DNA from: Bacteroides sp. MSB163
GTDB taxonomy: Bacteria; Bacteroidota; Bacteroidia; Bacteroidales; Bacteroidaceae
DNA length: 64,000 bases
Reading direction: 5' to 3'
NCBI RefSeq assembly: GCF_036416795.1
Contig: NZ_CP143867.1
Coordinates: forward strand, 6,068,001-6,132,000
Of this stretch, positions 36,424 through 44,609 are shown piece by piece. How positions within the stretch are numbered: the first letter of the stretch is position 1; every line of letters starts with the position of its first letter. The notes under the pieces were generated by a model. The model saw nothing but the letters and a program-made list of their open reading frames with translations, was not told the origin of the DNA and searched no databases. A program made the position numbers and the translations under genes.

Positions 36424-36642
36424 TTACCCGATATAAACATTCACGCCCAAAAAAATGTAGAGCTCTCCGTCCTCCTGGTGCAATACGATCTTGTCTTCAC
36501 AAGCTAACCATCCCAGGGCCGCTCCCAGTTCTTTGTCCTTCAGCCCGGACTTTCTCTTCAAAGTCCCATAGTCCCACTTGGCATAATTGCTAAGCAACCT
36601 CCAAATTTTGCCTGCGTTCAGGCCGATGTCGCTTTTGTTCAT
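36424..36642 (-). CDS. Small winged helix-turn-helix protein (DUF2582 type)
   Basis: The 72 residues hold a winged-helix pattern (AGKIWRLLSNYAKWDYGTLKRKSGLKDKELGAALGWLACEDKIVL) like the Bacteroides proteins of Pfam DUF2582. It probably binds DNA; targets are unknown. It is monocistronic, with its own terminator. The start at 36642 follows an AT-rich leader without a clear ribosome-binding site. Confidence 0.85.
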   Translation of the reverse strand: MNKSDIGLNAGKIWRLLSNYAKWDYGTLKRKSGLKDKELGAALGWLACEDKIVLHQEDGELYIFLGVNVYIG

Positions 36643-36840
36643 CTCTTTTCGTTATTAAAAAGGTTAAATAATTGATTGGTGATTTGTTTAGGTTATCCTA
36701 TTATCAGCCTAAAGGTATCACTTTTTATTTATAAAACATAAAAAACGAACAAAAGATATTCTTTTTAATCAAAATTGTAACAGTTTCGTAATAATATACA
36801 GGTAATATGAGAAAAAACAGGCCAAAAAAGAGAAAAAAAG

Positions 36841-36870
36841 ACCACAGCACCTTCAAAGAGATGCTGTGGT
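36841..36870 (-). terminator. Terminator of the groSL operon
   Basis: ACCACAGCA (36841-36849) pairs with TGCTGTGGT (36862-36870), extended by a flanking G-C pair. On the minus strand CTTTTTTTCTCTTTTTT follows. Confidence 0.9.
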
Positions 36871-36907
36871 CATTTATTATAATTATGAATTCAGGGAAAA
36901 ACGGGTA

Positions 36908-38545
36908 TTACATCATACCACCCATACCGCCCATGCCGGGAGCACCCATTGGCATTTCAGGTTTGTCTTCCTTCTTCTCAACGATTACACATTCAGTAGT
37001 CAGGAACATACCTGCAATAGAGGCAGCGTTTTCCAAAGCTACGCGAGCTACTTTTGCAGGATCAACTACACCGGCAGCATGCAGATTTTCATATACATCA
37101 GTACGAGCATTGTAACCGAAGTCACCTTTACCTTCGCGTACTTTCTGTACAACTACAGCTCCTTCTTTACCTGCATTGGCAACGATCTGACGTAACGGCT
37201 CTTCAATAGCACGCTTAATAATGTCAACACCTGTAGTCTCATCAATGTTATCACCTTTGAAACCTTCCAATGCATCGAGTGCGCGAATGTAAGCTACACC
37301 ACCACCCGGTACGATGCCTTCTTCAATAGCAGCACGTGTTGCACGTAAAGCATCGTCTACACGATCTTTCTTCTCCTTCATTTCAACTTCAGAAGCAGCA
37401 CCTACGTAAAGAACAGCAACACCACCAGACAATTTAGCCAGACGTTCTTGCAATTTTTCTTTGTCATAATCAGATTTAGTAGCAGCAATCTGAGCTTTGA
37501 TCTGTTCGCAACGTTCCTTGATATTTTGTTTGTCACCGGCACCGTTTACGATGGTAGTGTTATCTTTAGAAACTGTGATCTTATCAGCAGTACCCAACAT
37601 TTCGATGGTAGCTTGTTCCAACTTCAGACCCTTTTCCTCGCTGATCACTACACCACCAGTCAATACGGCAATGTCTTCCAGCATTTCTTTACGACGGTCA
37701 CCGAAGCCCGGAGCCTTCACAGCACAAATCTTCAACTGAGAACGCAGACGGTTTACAACCAACGTAGTCAAAGCTTCACTATCCACATCTTCCGCGATTA
37801 CCAACAGAGGACGTCCGGTTTGTACAGCAGGTTCCAGGATAGGCAAGAAATCTTTCAGGTTAGAAATCTTCTTGTCGTAGATCAAGATGTATGGTTTTTC
37901 CATTTCGCACTCCATCTTCTCCGTATTAGTAACGAAGTAAGCGGAAAGATAACCACGATCAAACTGCATACCTTCTACCACACCAATAGTAGTATCAGTA
38001 CCCTTAGCTTCTTCAATAGTAATTACACCGTCTTTAGAAACCTTACGCATTGCATCAGCGATCAACTTACCGATAACCGGATCATTGTTGGCAGATACAG
38101 AAGCAACCTGTTCAATCTTATCGTAGTTGTCACCTACTTTTTCTGCTTGTGACTTAATTGAGTCAACCACTTTGGCAACAGCCTTGTCAATACCACGTTT
38201 GATATCCATAGGACTTGCACCGGCAGTTACGTTCTTCAAGCCTTCAGCAACAATAGCCTGCGCCAATACAGTAGCAGTAGTAGTACCGTCACCGGCATCG
38301 TCACCAGTCTTGGAAGCTACTTCTTTCACCAACTGTGCACCCGTATTCTGGTATGCATCAGACAGTTCTACTTCCTTAGCTACAGTTACACCGTCTTTCG
38401 TGATGTGAGGAGCACCGAATTTCTTTTCGATAATCACGTTACGACCTTTGGGACCGAGAGTTACTTTCACTGCATTTGCCAGTGTATCGATACCTTTTTT
38501 CAATTGGTCGCGGGCATCGATATTGAATAATATTTCTTTTGCCAT
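36908..38545 (-). CDS. groL: Chaperonin GroEL
   Basis: Large chaperonin subunit that forms the folding chamber with GroES. Hallmarks: KVTLGPKGRNVIIEK, the ATP-binding AGDGTTTATVLAQAI, GYLSAYFVTN, and the Gly/Met-rich tail ending GMGGMM. The 545 residues are full length with no disrupted motif. It is second in the groS-groL operon, 38 bp after groS. Confidence 0.98.
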   Translation of the reverse strand: MAKEILFNIDARDQLKKGIDTLANAVKVTLGPKGRNVIIEKKFGAPHITKDGVTVAKEVELSDAYQNTGAQLVKEVASKTGDDAGDGTTTATVLAQAIVAEGLKNVTAGASPMDIKRGIDKAVAKVVDSIKSQAEKVGDNYDKIEQVASVSANNDPVIGKLIADAMRKVSKDGVITIEEAKGTDTTIGVVEGMQFDRGYLSAYFVTNTEKMECEMEKPYILIYDKKISNLKDFLPILEPAVQTGRPLLVIAEDVDSEALTTLVVNRLRSQLKICAVKAPGFGDRRKEMLEDIAVLTGGVVISEEKGLKLEQATIEMLGTADKITVSKDNTTIVNGAGDKQNIKERCEQIKAQIAATKSDYDKEKLQERLAKLSGGVAVLYVGAASEVEMKEKKDRVDDALRATRAAIEEGIVPGGGVAYIRALDALEGFKGDNIDETTGVDIIKRAIEEPLRQIVANAGKEGAVVVQKVREGKGDFGYNARTDVYENLHAAGVVDPAKVARVALENAASIAGMFLTTECVIVEKKEDKPEMPMGAPGMGGMGGMM

Positions 38546-38583
38546 AATGATATTTACAATTTAAATATTTTATAATTACTATA

Positions 38584-38856
38584 TTAACCTAACACAGCGA
38601 GTACGTCACTTTGACGCATAATCAGATATTTAGTGCCTTCAACTTCCAGTTCAGTACCGGCATACTTGCCATACAAAACAGTGTCGCCCACCTTCAATAC
38701 CATCTCTTCATCTTTCGTACCGTGACCAACTGCCACAACTTCACCTTTCAAAGGTTTTTCTTTTGCTGTATCCGGAATAATGATACCGCCAATTGTTTTT
38801 TCTTCTGCAGGTGCAGGGAGTATCAGCACTCTGTCTGCCAATGGTTTAATGTTCAT
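38584..38856 (-). CDS. groS: Co-chaperonin GroES
   Basis: Heptameric lid of GroEL. Typical start MNIKPLADRVLI, mobile loop EEKTIGGIIIPDTAKEKP and YGKYAGTELEVEGTKYLI. Length is 90 residues. It leads the operon. No CIRCE element is visible; a short inverted repeat lies in the leader instead. Confidence 0.97.
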   Translation of the reverse strand: MNIKPLADRVLILPAPAEEKTIGGIIIPDTAKEKPLKGEVVAVGHGTKDEEMVLKVGDTVLYGKYAGTELEVEGTKYLIMRQSDVLAVLG

Positions 38857-38903
38857 AGTTCTTTTGTTTTTTATATGTTATACACTTATTATAGTAATGT
38901 CTT

Positions 38904-38921
38904 GTCTCGTTTTAGCGAGAC
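38904..38921 (-). promoter_or_regulatory. Inverted repeat in the groSL leader
   Basis: GTCTCG-N6-CGAGAC sits 48-65 bp before groS. It is not the CIRCE sequence. It may be a leader hairpin or an operator for heat-shock control. Confidence 0.45.
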
Positions 38922-38991
38922 GCAGAACAAATTGCGAAAATCGTGCCAAACGGTAAAGCGAAATTTCTGTCAGTATAAAAACTGACAAATT

Positions 38992-39055
38992 GGCATCTCA
39001 GCATAACTTTTTCATGCAAGCATAAAAGTTATGCTTTCGATTTACATTATCTTTG
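38992..39055 (+). repeat. 64-bp promoter repeat, copy A
   Basis: This segment matches 46853-46916 (reverse strand) at 60 of 64 positions. The first 32 bp are identical, and it ends with the -7 box TATCTTTG (39048-39055). It also contains an inverted repeat AGCATAACTTTT / AAAAGTTATGCT (39000-39035). It drives the BASS transporter gene. Confidence 0.93.
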
Positions 39056-39080
39056 TACCCTCAAAAAACGTTTTTAGAAC

Positions 39081-39932
39081 ATGAATACAGTCTGGATTGT
39101 TTTACCTATTCTCACATTATTAATGTTTGAGTTGGGACTAACACTTGAAATTAAAGATTTTAAATTATTTCGTCAACGTCCCTATCCTGTTTTTGCAGGA
39201 TTGATAGGACAGATAGTCCTTTTACCAATATTGGCTTTTGCATTGGGTTATCTGTTTCATTTGGAACCTCTGTTTTTTATCGGACTTGTGCTCATAGCTT
39301 GTTCTCCGGGTGGGAGTTCTTCCAATATATTCTCTATGATAGCCAAAGGTGATGTCGCACTTTCCGTATCACTGACTGCACTCAGCAGTATTATCACCTT
39401 GTTTACTATTCCTGTCATTATGGAGCTTGCCACGCAAATTGCAGGAGACAATAGTGGAATAACTATACATTTACCTATCGGCAGCCTCATTATCCAGAAT
39501 CTACTGCTCATGTTGCTTCCTATTGCAATAGGCGTTTTAACCAAACACTTTTGTCCTAAAGCAGCCGAACGGATACACAAAGTATTATCTAAGATAGCCT
39601 TCCCTGCCTTGATTTTATTAGCTACTGTTTTCTTCATACAACATCACGAAACGATAGCTGCACAGATCGGCCGATTAGGCCTGTGCATCACACTAATGAT
39701 ATTATTGGCTATGGGTGGAGGATATTTAATCTCCCGGTCAATGAAATTGAACAGGAAAGAACAGCGTACGCTTATCATTGAAATAGGCATGCAAAATGCA
39801 GCCCAAAGTATTGCTATTGCAAGTAGCCCGTTTATTTTCAACAATGACATAATTGCCATACCGGCTATAATTTATGCACTGATGATGAATATAATTCTAT
39901 TAGTATATGTGGGAATAGTGAAGCGGAAATAA
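39081..39932 (+). CDS. Bile acid:sodium symporter (BASS/SBF) family transporter
   Basis: Inner-membrane sodium-coupled transporter of about 9-10 helices and 283 residues. The signatures GLVLIACSPGGSSSNIFS (about residue 72-89) and EIGMQNAAQSIAIASS (helix 9 crossover) are family hallmarks. Bile acid is only one of many substrates in this family, so the true substrate is open. The gene is monocistronic, led by the 64-bp promoter repeat. Confidence 0.92.
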   Translation: MNTVWIVLPILTLLMFELGLTLEIKDFKLFRQRPYPVFAGLIGQIVLLPILAFALGYLFHLEPLFFIGLVLIACSPGGSSSNIFSMIAKGDVALSVSLTALSSIITLFTIPVIMELATQIAGDNSGITIHLPIGSLIIQNLLLMLLPIAIGVLTKHFCPKAAERIHKVLSKIAFPALILLATVFFIQHHETIAAQIGRLGLCITLMILLAMGGGYLISRSMKLNRKEQRTLIIEIGMQNAAQSIAIASSPFIFNNDIIAIPAIIYALMMNIILLVYVGIVKRK

Positions 39933-39974
39933 CACCGTAGCCAGTCATGGTACCCCAAAATCCCCCATACAAGA

Positions 39975-40062
39975 AGTTAAGACTTTGCATACAAAAAGTT
40001 AACTTCTTGTCAACAGGGAGTTAAGTTCTTGTCAACAAGCTGTTGACGACTGATAAATAACA
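39975..40062. repeat. Three to four repeats with exact 22-bp period after the BASS gene
   Basis: AGTTAA starts at 39975, 39997 and 40019, exactly 22 bp apart. Copies 2 and 3 share AGTTAASTTCTTGTCAACA (one variable base, S). TGTTGAC at 40041 may be a decayed fourth copy. The core GTTAAC-TTCTT-GTCAAC is a near palindrome. It lies between the BASS stop and the end of a small convergent gene. Confidence 0.85.
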
Positions 40063-40075
40063 AGACTAAGACAGT

Positions 40076-40243
40076 TTAGTCAATATCCAAGTCTGTATCA
40101 CAACTCAATTCAGTCGAATATCCCTGCCAGAAGCTCTTGGTAGAATGTACTAAAGCACTCCCCATCAAGAAAAGGAATATTACGGCTATTAATGTCATCA
40201 CCATACCGATGGCTGCGTAATACTTCGGTTCTAAAACATCCAT
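40076..40243 (-). CDS. Small single-span membrane protein, 55 aa
   Basis: An open frame too short for most gene finders. It starts MDVLEPKYYAAIGMVM, has one hydrophobic helix (about residues 11-32) and ends STELSCDTDLDID. A consensus promoter TATCTTTG lies at 40272-40279 (minus), 29 bp upstream of the ATG. The composition (helix, then polar acidic tail) fits a small inner-membrane protein. No family recognised. Confidence 0.65.
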   Translation of the reverse strand: MDVLEPKYYAAIGMVMTLIAVIFLFLMGSALVHSTKSFWQGYSTELSCDTDLDID

Positions 40244-40320
40244 AATAGTTATCTTTGTTAGGTTAGTACTACAAAGATAACCAAGATGGATTACAAAGAG
40301 CTTACTCTTTTATGAAGTTT

Positions 40321-41685
40321 TTATTTCTTTAAAGTTTGTATCAATTCTTCGGCCGAAACCAGAGTCTGTTCACCAGTCTCCATATTCTTGAGTGTCACCT
40401 TATTTTCGTTCATTTCATTCTCTCCTACAAGAGCTACAAACGGAATATTTTTGGCATTGGCATAGCCCATCTGTTTTTTCATTTTAGATGAATCCGGGAA
40501 GATTTCCGCACGAATACCTTCTGCACGTACTTTGGCAAGTACATTCAAGGAAAAAGCTGCTTCTTTTTCACCAAAGTTGATAAATAGAAGTTGTGTACCG
40601 TTTACAGCTTCTTTAGGATAAAGATCAAGCTGGTTCAGCACATCAAAGATACGATCCGCACCAAAGGAGATGCCTACACCAGAAACTCCTGCCATACCGA
40701 ATACACCGGTAAGATTATCATAGCGACCACCGCCTGTAATACTACCGATTTGTACATCCAATGCTTTCACTTCAAAAATGGCACCGGTATAGTAATTCAA
40801 CCCACGGGCAAGTGTCAAATCAAGTTCCAATTCATTCTTCAGACCGAAAGCCGATAGAGTTTTCAAGATAAATTCGCTTTCTTCCACTCCTTTCTGACCT
40901 GTTTCACTTCCGGAAAGTACTTCTTTCAGGGTAGCCAGTTTCTCCTCGTTGGTGCCGCTCAGTAGAATGATAGGTTGTAATTTGGCAATAGCCTCATCGC
41001 TGATACCTTTTTCTTTCAACTCGGCATTCACATTGTCCAGACCGATTTTATCCAGTTTATCAATAGCCACAGTAATATCCACGATCTTATCAGCCTCACC
41101 GATAATCTCCGCAATGCCCGTCAAAATCTTACGGTTATTGATCTTGATGCAAACACGGATACCAAAGCGAGTAAATACAGTATCGACAATCTGCATTAAT
41201 TCCACCTCGTTCAGTAAAGAATCACTACCTACCACGTCAGCATCACATTGATAGAACTCACGATAACGGCCTTTTTGCGGACGATCGGCACGCCACACAG
41301 GTTGTATCTGATAGCGTTTGAAAGGGAAAGTTATTTCATCACGGTGCATCACCACGTAGCGGGCAAATGGCACTGTGAGATCATAACGCAAACCTTTTTC
41401 ACAGAATTTACTTGCGAGTTTGGTTGCATTACGGCTCAGCAATTCCTCATCGGTTAATCCGGAGAAATAATCACCTGAGTTCTGTATTTTAAATAGAAGT
41501 TTATCACCTTCTTCACCATATTTCCCCATCAGTGTGGAAAGCATTTCCATTGCAGGCGTTTCAATCTGTTGGAAACCATAGAGATGATATACATCGCGAA
41601 TGGTATTGAATATATAGTTACGCTTCGCCATTTCTACCGGCGAAAAGTCACGGGTTCCTTTAGGAATACTGGGTTTTGCTGCCAT
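40321..41685 (-). CDS. hisS: Histidyl-tRNA synthetase
   Basis: Class II synthetase that charges tRNA-His. Motif 2 (RADRPQKGRYREFYQCDADVVG), the His-binding LARGLNYYTGAIFE and motif 3 (GISFGADRIFDVL) are all present. Length is 454 residues with a C-terminal anticodon-binding domain. Promoter TAACTTTG at 41717-41724 (minus). Confidence 0.97.
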   Translation of the reverse strand: MAAKPSIPKGTRDFSPVEMAKRNYIFNTIRDVYHLYGFQQIETPAMEMLSTLMGKYGEEGDKLLFKIQNSGDYFSGLTDEELLSRNATKLASKFCEKGLRYDLTVPFARYVVMHRDEITFPFKRYQIQPVWRADRPQKGRYREFYQCDADVVGSDSLLNEVELMQIVDTVFTRFGIRVCIKINNRKILTGIAEIIGEADKIVDITVAIDKLDKIGLDNVNAELKEKGISDEAIAKLQPIILLSGTNEEKLATLKEVLSGSETGQKGVEESEFILKTLSAFGLKNELELDLTLARGLNYYTGAIFEVKALDVQIGSITGGGRYDNLTGVFGMAGVSGVGISFGADRIFDVLNQLDLYPKEAVNGTQLLFINFGEKEAAFSLNVLAKVRAEGIRAEIFPDSSKMKKQMGYANAKNIPFVALVGENEMNENKVTLKNMETGEQTLVSAEELIQTLKK

Positions 41686-42056
41686 AATTGTTTCAATTAC
41701 TATTAAAATCGGAGGGCAAAGTTACAGGTTTTTATCGAGATAAGAAAAGAGATAAGCCGGTTTTATGCAAAACAACAATTAAGCTTGTAATACATTCAAG
41801 TGTTTACATTTGATAAAACATTCATTTCTACCGGACAAAACATTCGAGCTATTAAAGTTCCCGCATGCTGACTATAGAATAAGATTTTGAGCAGGGATGA
41901 TTTAGTGAGAGCAGTTACTTTTACAAAGTAACACATAGTCCTTATTCCAAGTAGCATTTGAGTTCTTTTTATGGAACTTTTACATGCGCTTATAAAAAGA
42001 AATCGTATTTTTGAGACGAAATTACCAGATTTAAAAGAAGGATAAAGAAGGATTAT
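41686..42056. other. Divergent gap between hisS and the DNA-repair gene
   Basis: 371 bp holding the hisS promoter (41717-41724, minus) and TATTTTTG (42006-42013, plus) for the next gene. A short GTTACTTT / AAAGTAAC hairpin lies at 41915-41934. No further gene seen. Confidence 0.6.
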
Positions 42057-42773
42057 ATGAATTCAGTTATCAGGGAAGTCAGGCAGTGTTTACAAGACAA
42101 TATAGATGAAAAAGTGTTGAAAACTTCGGGGCACTTCTTCAAGAAAGGAGAAAATGTGCCTGTCTACGGAGTTAGAATGTATAATGTAGGCAAGATAGCC
42201 AAAGAATCTTTCAAGGAAATCAAAGAACTGCCGAAAGCTGATGTTTTCGGACTTTGCGAGGAGTTGTGGCAATCGGGATACTTGGAAGAGAATGTGATTG
42301 CCTGCGAATGGGCGTATGCTCTCCGGAAAGAATATACACCGGAAGACATTCATGTTTTCAGACACTGGTTGCAGGACTATGTAAATAATTGGGGAGCCTG
42401 TGACACGCTATGCAACCATACTATCGGAACGTTCGTCGAAATATTTCCTGAATTTATTTCTGAGTTGAAGGAATGGGCGACATCCGATAATCGTTGGGTA
42501 AGGCGTGGTGCTGCCGTCACGCTGATAATTCCTGCACGTAAAGGATTATTCTTCGATGATATTCTCCAAATAGCAACCACCCTGCTTCACGACAAGGATG
42601 ACCTGGTACAGAAAGGTTACGGCTGGATGCTGAAAGCGGCAAGTGAGGCTTATCAGAAAGAGGTCTTCGATTTTGTAGTCAGCCATAAGGCAACCATGCC
42701 ACGGACGGCACTGAGGTATGCTATTGAGAAAATGCCACAGGAATTGAGGAAAGAAGCAATGAAAAAGGAGTAA
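42057..42773 (+). CDS. AlkD-like DNA alkylation repair protein (HEAT-repeat)
   Basis: Likely DNA glycosylase of the AlkD superfamily, built of helical HEAT-like repeats. Visible: VPVYGVRMYNVGKIAKES (substrate-side motif), WQSGYLEENVIACEWAYAL, WVRRGAAVTLIIPARKG and KGYGWMLKAASE. Length is 238 residues, normal for the family. It is first of three closely spaced genes (next starts 2 bp later), with promoter TATTTTTG at 42006-42013. Confidence 0.9.
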   Translation: MNSVIREVRQCLQDNIDEKVLKTSGHFFKKGENVPVYGVRMYNVGKIAKESFKEIKELPKADVFGLCEELWQSGYLEENVIACEWAYALRKEYTPEDIHVFRHWLQDYVNNWGACDTLCNHTIGTFVEIFPEFISELKEWATSDNRWVRRGAAVTLIIPARKGLFFDDILQIATTLLHDKDDLVQKGYGWMLKAASEAYQKEVFDFVVSHKATMPRTALRYAIEKMPQELRKEAMKKE

Positions 42774-42775
42774 GT

Positions 42776-43144
42776 ATGAATATTGAAGAATACCGGGAAT
42801 ATTGTTTAAGTATCAAGGGAGTAACAGAGAGTTTCCCCTTTGACGAGCATACACTTGTCTATAAAATCATGGATAAGATGTTTACCTTTGCTCCGTTGAA
42901 TCCTAAAGAGGGACGTTTCTGGGCGGATACGAAATGCGACACTACCAAATCAACGGAACTGATGGAGCAGTATAGCGGCATTACATTCGGCCCCTACTCC
43001 GATAAGAAATACTGGATTACCATCTATCTGGAAAGTGATGTGCCGGATAGTCTTATAAAGGAATTAATCAATCATTCCATAGAGGAGGTGGTTAAGAAAC
43101 TGCCAAAGAAGAAACAGGAAGAATATTATGTCACATTAAGATAA
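42776..43144 (+). CDS. MmcQ/YjbR-family protein
   Basis: Small protein of the MmcQ/YjbR fold, thought to bind DNA. The pattern GVTESFPFDEHTLVYKIMDKMFTFAPL and the SDKKYWITIYLES segment are typical. Length is 122 residues. It sits between an AlkD-like and a DUF3795 gene; the stop overlaps the next start (TAATG). Function in repair is inferred only from company. Confidence 0.9.
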   Translation: MNIEEYREYCLSIKGVTESFPFDEHTLVYKIMDKMFTFAPLNPKEGRFWADTKCDTTKSTELMEQYSGITFGPYSDKKYWITIYLESDVPDSLIKELINHSIEEVVKKLPKKKQEEYYVTLR

Positions 43145-43536
43145 TGGGAACCATAACTACAATTGCTCCTTGTGGCATCAACTGCACGTTATGCCACGCC
43201 TTTCAGAACGTAAAAAAGAAGTGCCCCGGTTGCAGAAGCATAATCGGGATAATTCGTAAAAGCTGCCTGAACTGCGCCATATCCAACTGTGATAAGAAAG
43301 GAAACTATTGCTTTGAATGCATGGAATATCCCTGCAAGCGACTGAAATATTTAGATAGGCAATACCGACTAAAATACAAGATGAGTATTCTTGAAAACCT
43401 CGATTACATCAGGCAGAAAGGAGAAGAGGCGTTTATTACCAGTCAAAGCCAGAAATATACTTGTCTGGATTGCGGCAAACTAAGAACCGTACATTATGAT
43501 TATTGCATCTATTGCAAACAGGAAAAGAAGAAATAA
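43144..43536 (+). CDS. DUF3795 cysteine-rich protein
   Basis: About 17 Cys in 130 residues, in pairs such as CGINCTLC, CPGC, CLNCAISNCDKKGNYCFECMEYPCKRL and CLDCGK, so it probably binds zinc or iron-sulfur. This matches DUF3795. It overlaps the upstream stop by one base, ensuring coupled translation. Function unknown. Confidence 0.88.
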   Translation: MGTITTIAPCGINCTLCHAFQNVKKKCPGCRSIIGIIRKSCLNCAISNCDKKGNYCFECMEYPCKRLKYLDRQYRLKYKMSILENLDYIRQKGEEAFITSQSQKYTCLDCGKLRTVHYDYCIYCKQEKKK

Positions 43537-43570
43537 CCTTCTGTATCCTCCTTTTGGATGCCTGGGATAG

Positions 43571-43702
43571 TCAGACCGTATCAGCAAATGCAAAAATCAC
43601 CATAAAGAAGCAGGTGTTGATACTGCGCAGGATATTGGCTATCGCCAGAGAAAGCTCACCCAGATGCTCTATAGCGATGAAAAACAGAAATCATTGCGAT
43701 GA
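43571..43702 (+). pseudogene. Possible C-terminal gene fragment
   Basis: After a stop at 43568-43570, one frame reads SDRISKCKNHHKEAGV...DIGYRQRKLTQMLYSDEKQKSLR then a stop. It has protein-like composition but no start codon and no recognised family. It lies in the 268-bp gap after DUF3795 and may be a remnant. Confidence 0.25.
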
Positions 43703-43804
43703 AAATAGTAGGGAAGTACACGTCTATCTTTTCCCGTTATTTTGCCAGCATGGTGGCAAAAAGTTCAGAGGATATACCCTTGTGGAGCATATCCTCTGTT
43801 GATA

Positions 43805-44080
43805 TCAGAAATCAAACTTTTCGAGCTTCATGGAAGCCAATCCCTGTATTTTGGGAACTAACGTCACAAAATGTTCCGCTTTCTCATGGGCGGACAATGA
43901 TTCTGCATCCTGCCATGTTTCGCAAATCATCAAGACATCATTACGGGTAGCGCTTTCAAAAACATCATAGGCAATGCAGCCTTTGTCTTTCAAAGAAGAT
44001 ACCACCAACTCTTTTGCAGCTTCCAACACCGCAGCACGGTTACTTTCGTTTACTTGAATAAAAACATTCAGTCTAATCAT
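43805..44080 (-). CDS. ABM-domain protein (putative quinol monooxygenase)
   Basis: A 91-residue ferredoxin-like fold protein (antibiotic biosynthesis monooxygenase family): IRLNVFIQVNESNRAAVLEAAKELV, GCIAYDVFES, MICETWQDAESLSAHEKAEHF. Relatives such as YgiN oxidise quinols or act as small dimeric monooxygenases. Promoter TACATTTG at 44107-44114 (minus). It is a single gene. Confidence 0.9.
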   Translation of the reverse strand: MIRLNVFIQVNESNRAAVLEAAKELVVSSLKDKGCIAYDVFESATRNDVLMICETWQDAESLSAHEKAEHFVTLVPKIQGLASMKLEKFDF

Positions 44081-44137
44081 ATTTGTAGAATTTTAAAAGT
44101 ACGCTGCAAATGTAAACAGAAAAGTCGGAACTCTGAT

Positions 44138-44515
44138 TCACTTGTCTGCATAAATACCGATGCGGTTGCCTTCCGAATCGACAAATACTGCAAAATAGCC
44201 TTTGCCATCGGCTTCTATCTTCGTGCAGGGAATGAGTACTTTCCCGCCCTTCTGCAACACACGCTCAAGGGTAGTCGATATATTATCCGTATTGAAATGG
44301 ATAAGTACACCTTTCTCAGAAGGGAGAAAATCAGGCAGGAGGTCAAAAGATTGTGAGATGGCTCCTACGGTTTCACCGTCTTCGGTGAAGCATGCCATCT
44401 TCTCCTGTTCACACTCAAAGACCGGAAGTTTCATGTTCAGCACGGTCTCATAAAAATCTACAGCCCGATGGAAGTCAGTAGCCGGAATCTCAAAAAATGC
44501 AATCAACTTTTTCAT
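44138..44515 (-). CDS. VOC-family (glyoxalase-fold) protein
   Basis: Two beta-alpha-beta-beta-beta modules in 125 residues: FFEIPATDFHRAVDFYETVLNM and VLIHFNTDNISTTLERVLQKGGKVLIPCTKI, ending FAVFVDSEGNRIGIYA. Metal-ligand positions are plausible, but the substrate is not predictable. Promoter TACTTTTG at 44562-44569 (minus). It lies downstream of an AraC-type regulator on the same strand. Confidence 0.9.
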   Translation of the reverse strand: MKKLIAFFEIPATDFHRAVDFYETVLNMKLPVFECEQEKMACFTEDGETVGAISQSFDLLPDFLPSEKGVLIHFNTDNISTTLERVLQKGGKVLIPCTKIEADGKGYFAVFVDSEGNRIGIYADK

Positions 44516-44609
44516 TTTGGTTTCTTTTTAGGGTTATTACTATGCCTTTGCAAAGACATTGCAAAAGTAGAGCAAGACGGGAAACCTCCATAGAAGAAAA
44601 CGGACATCT

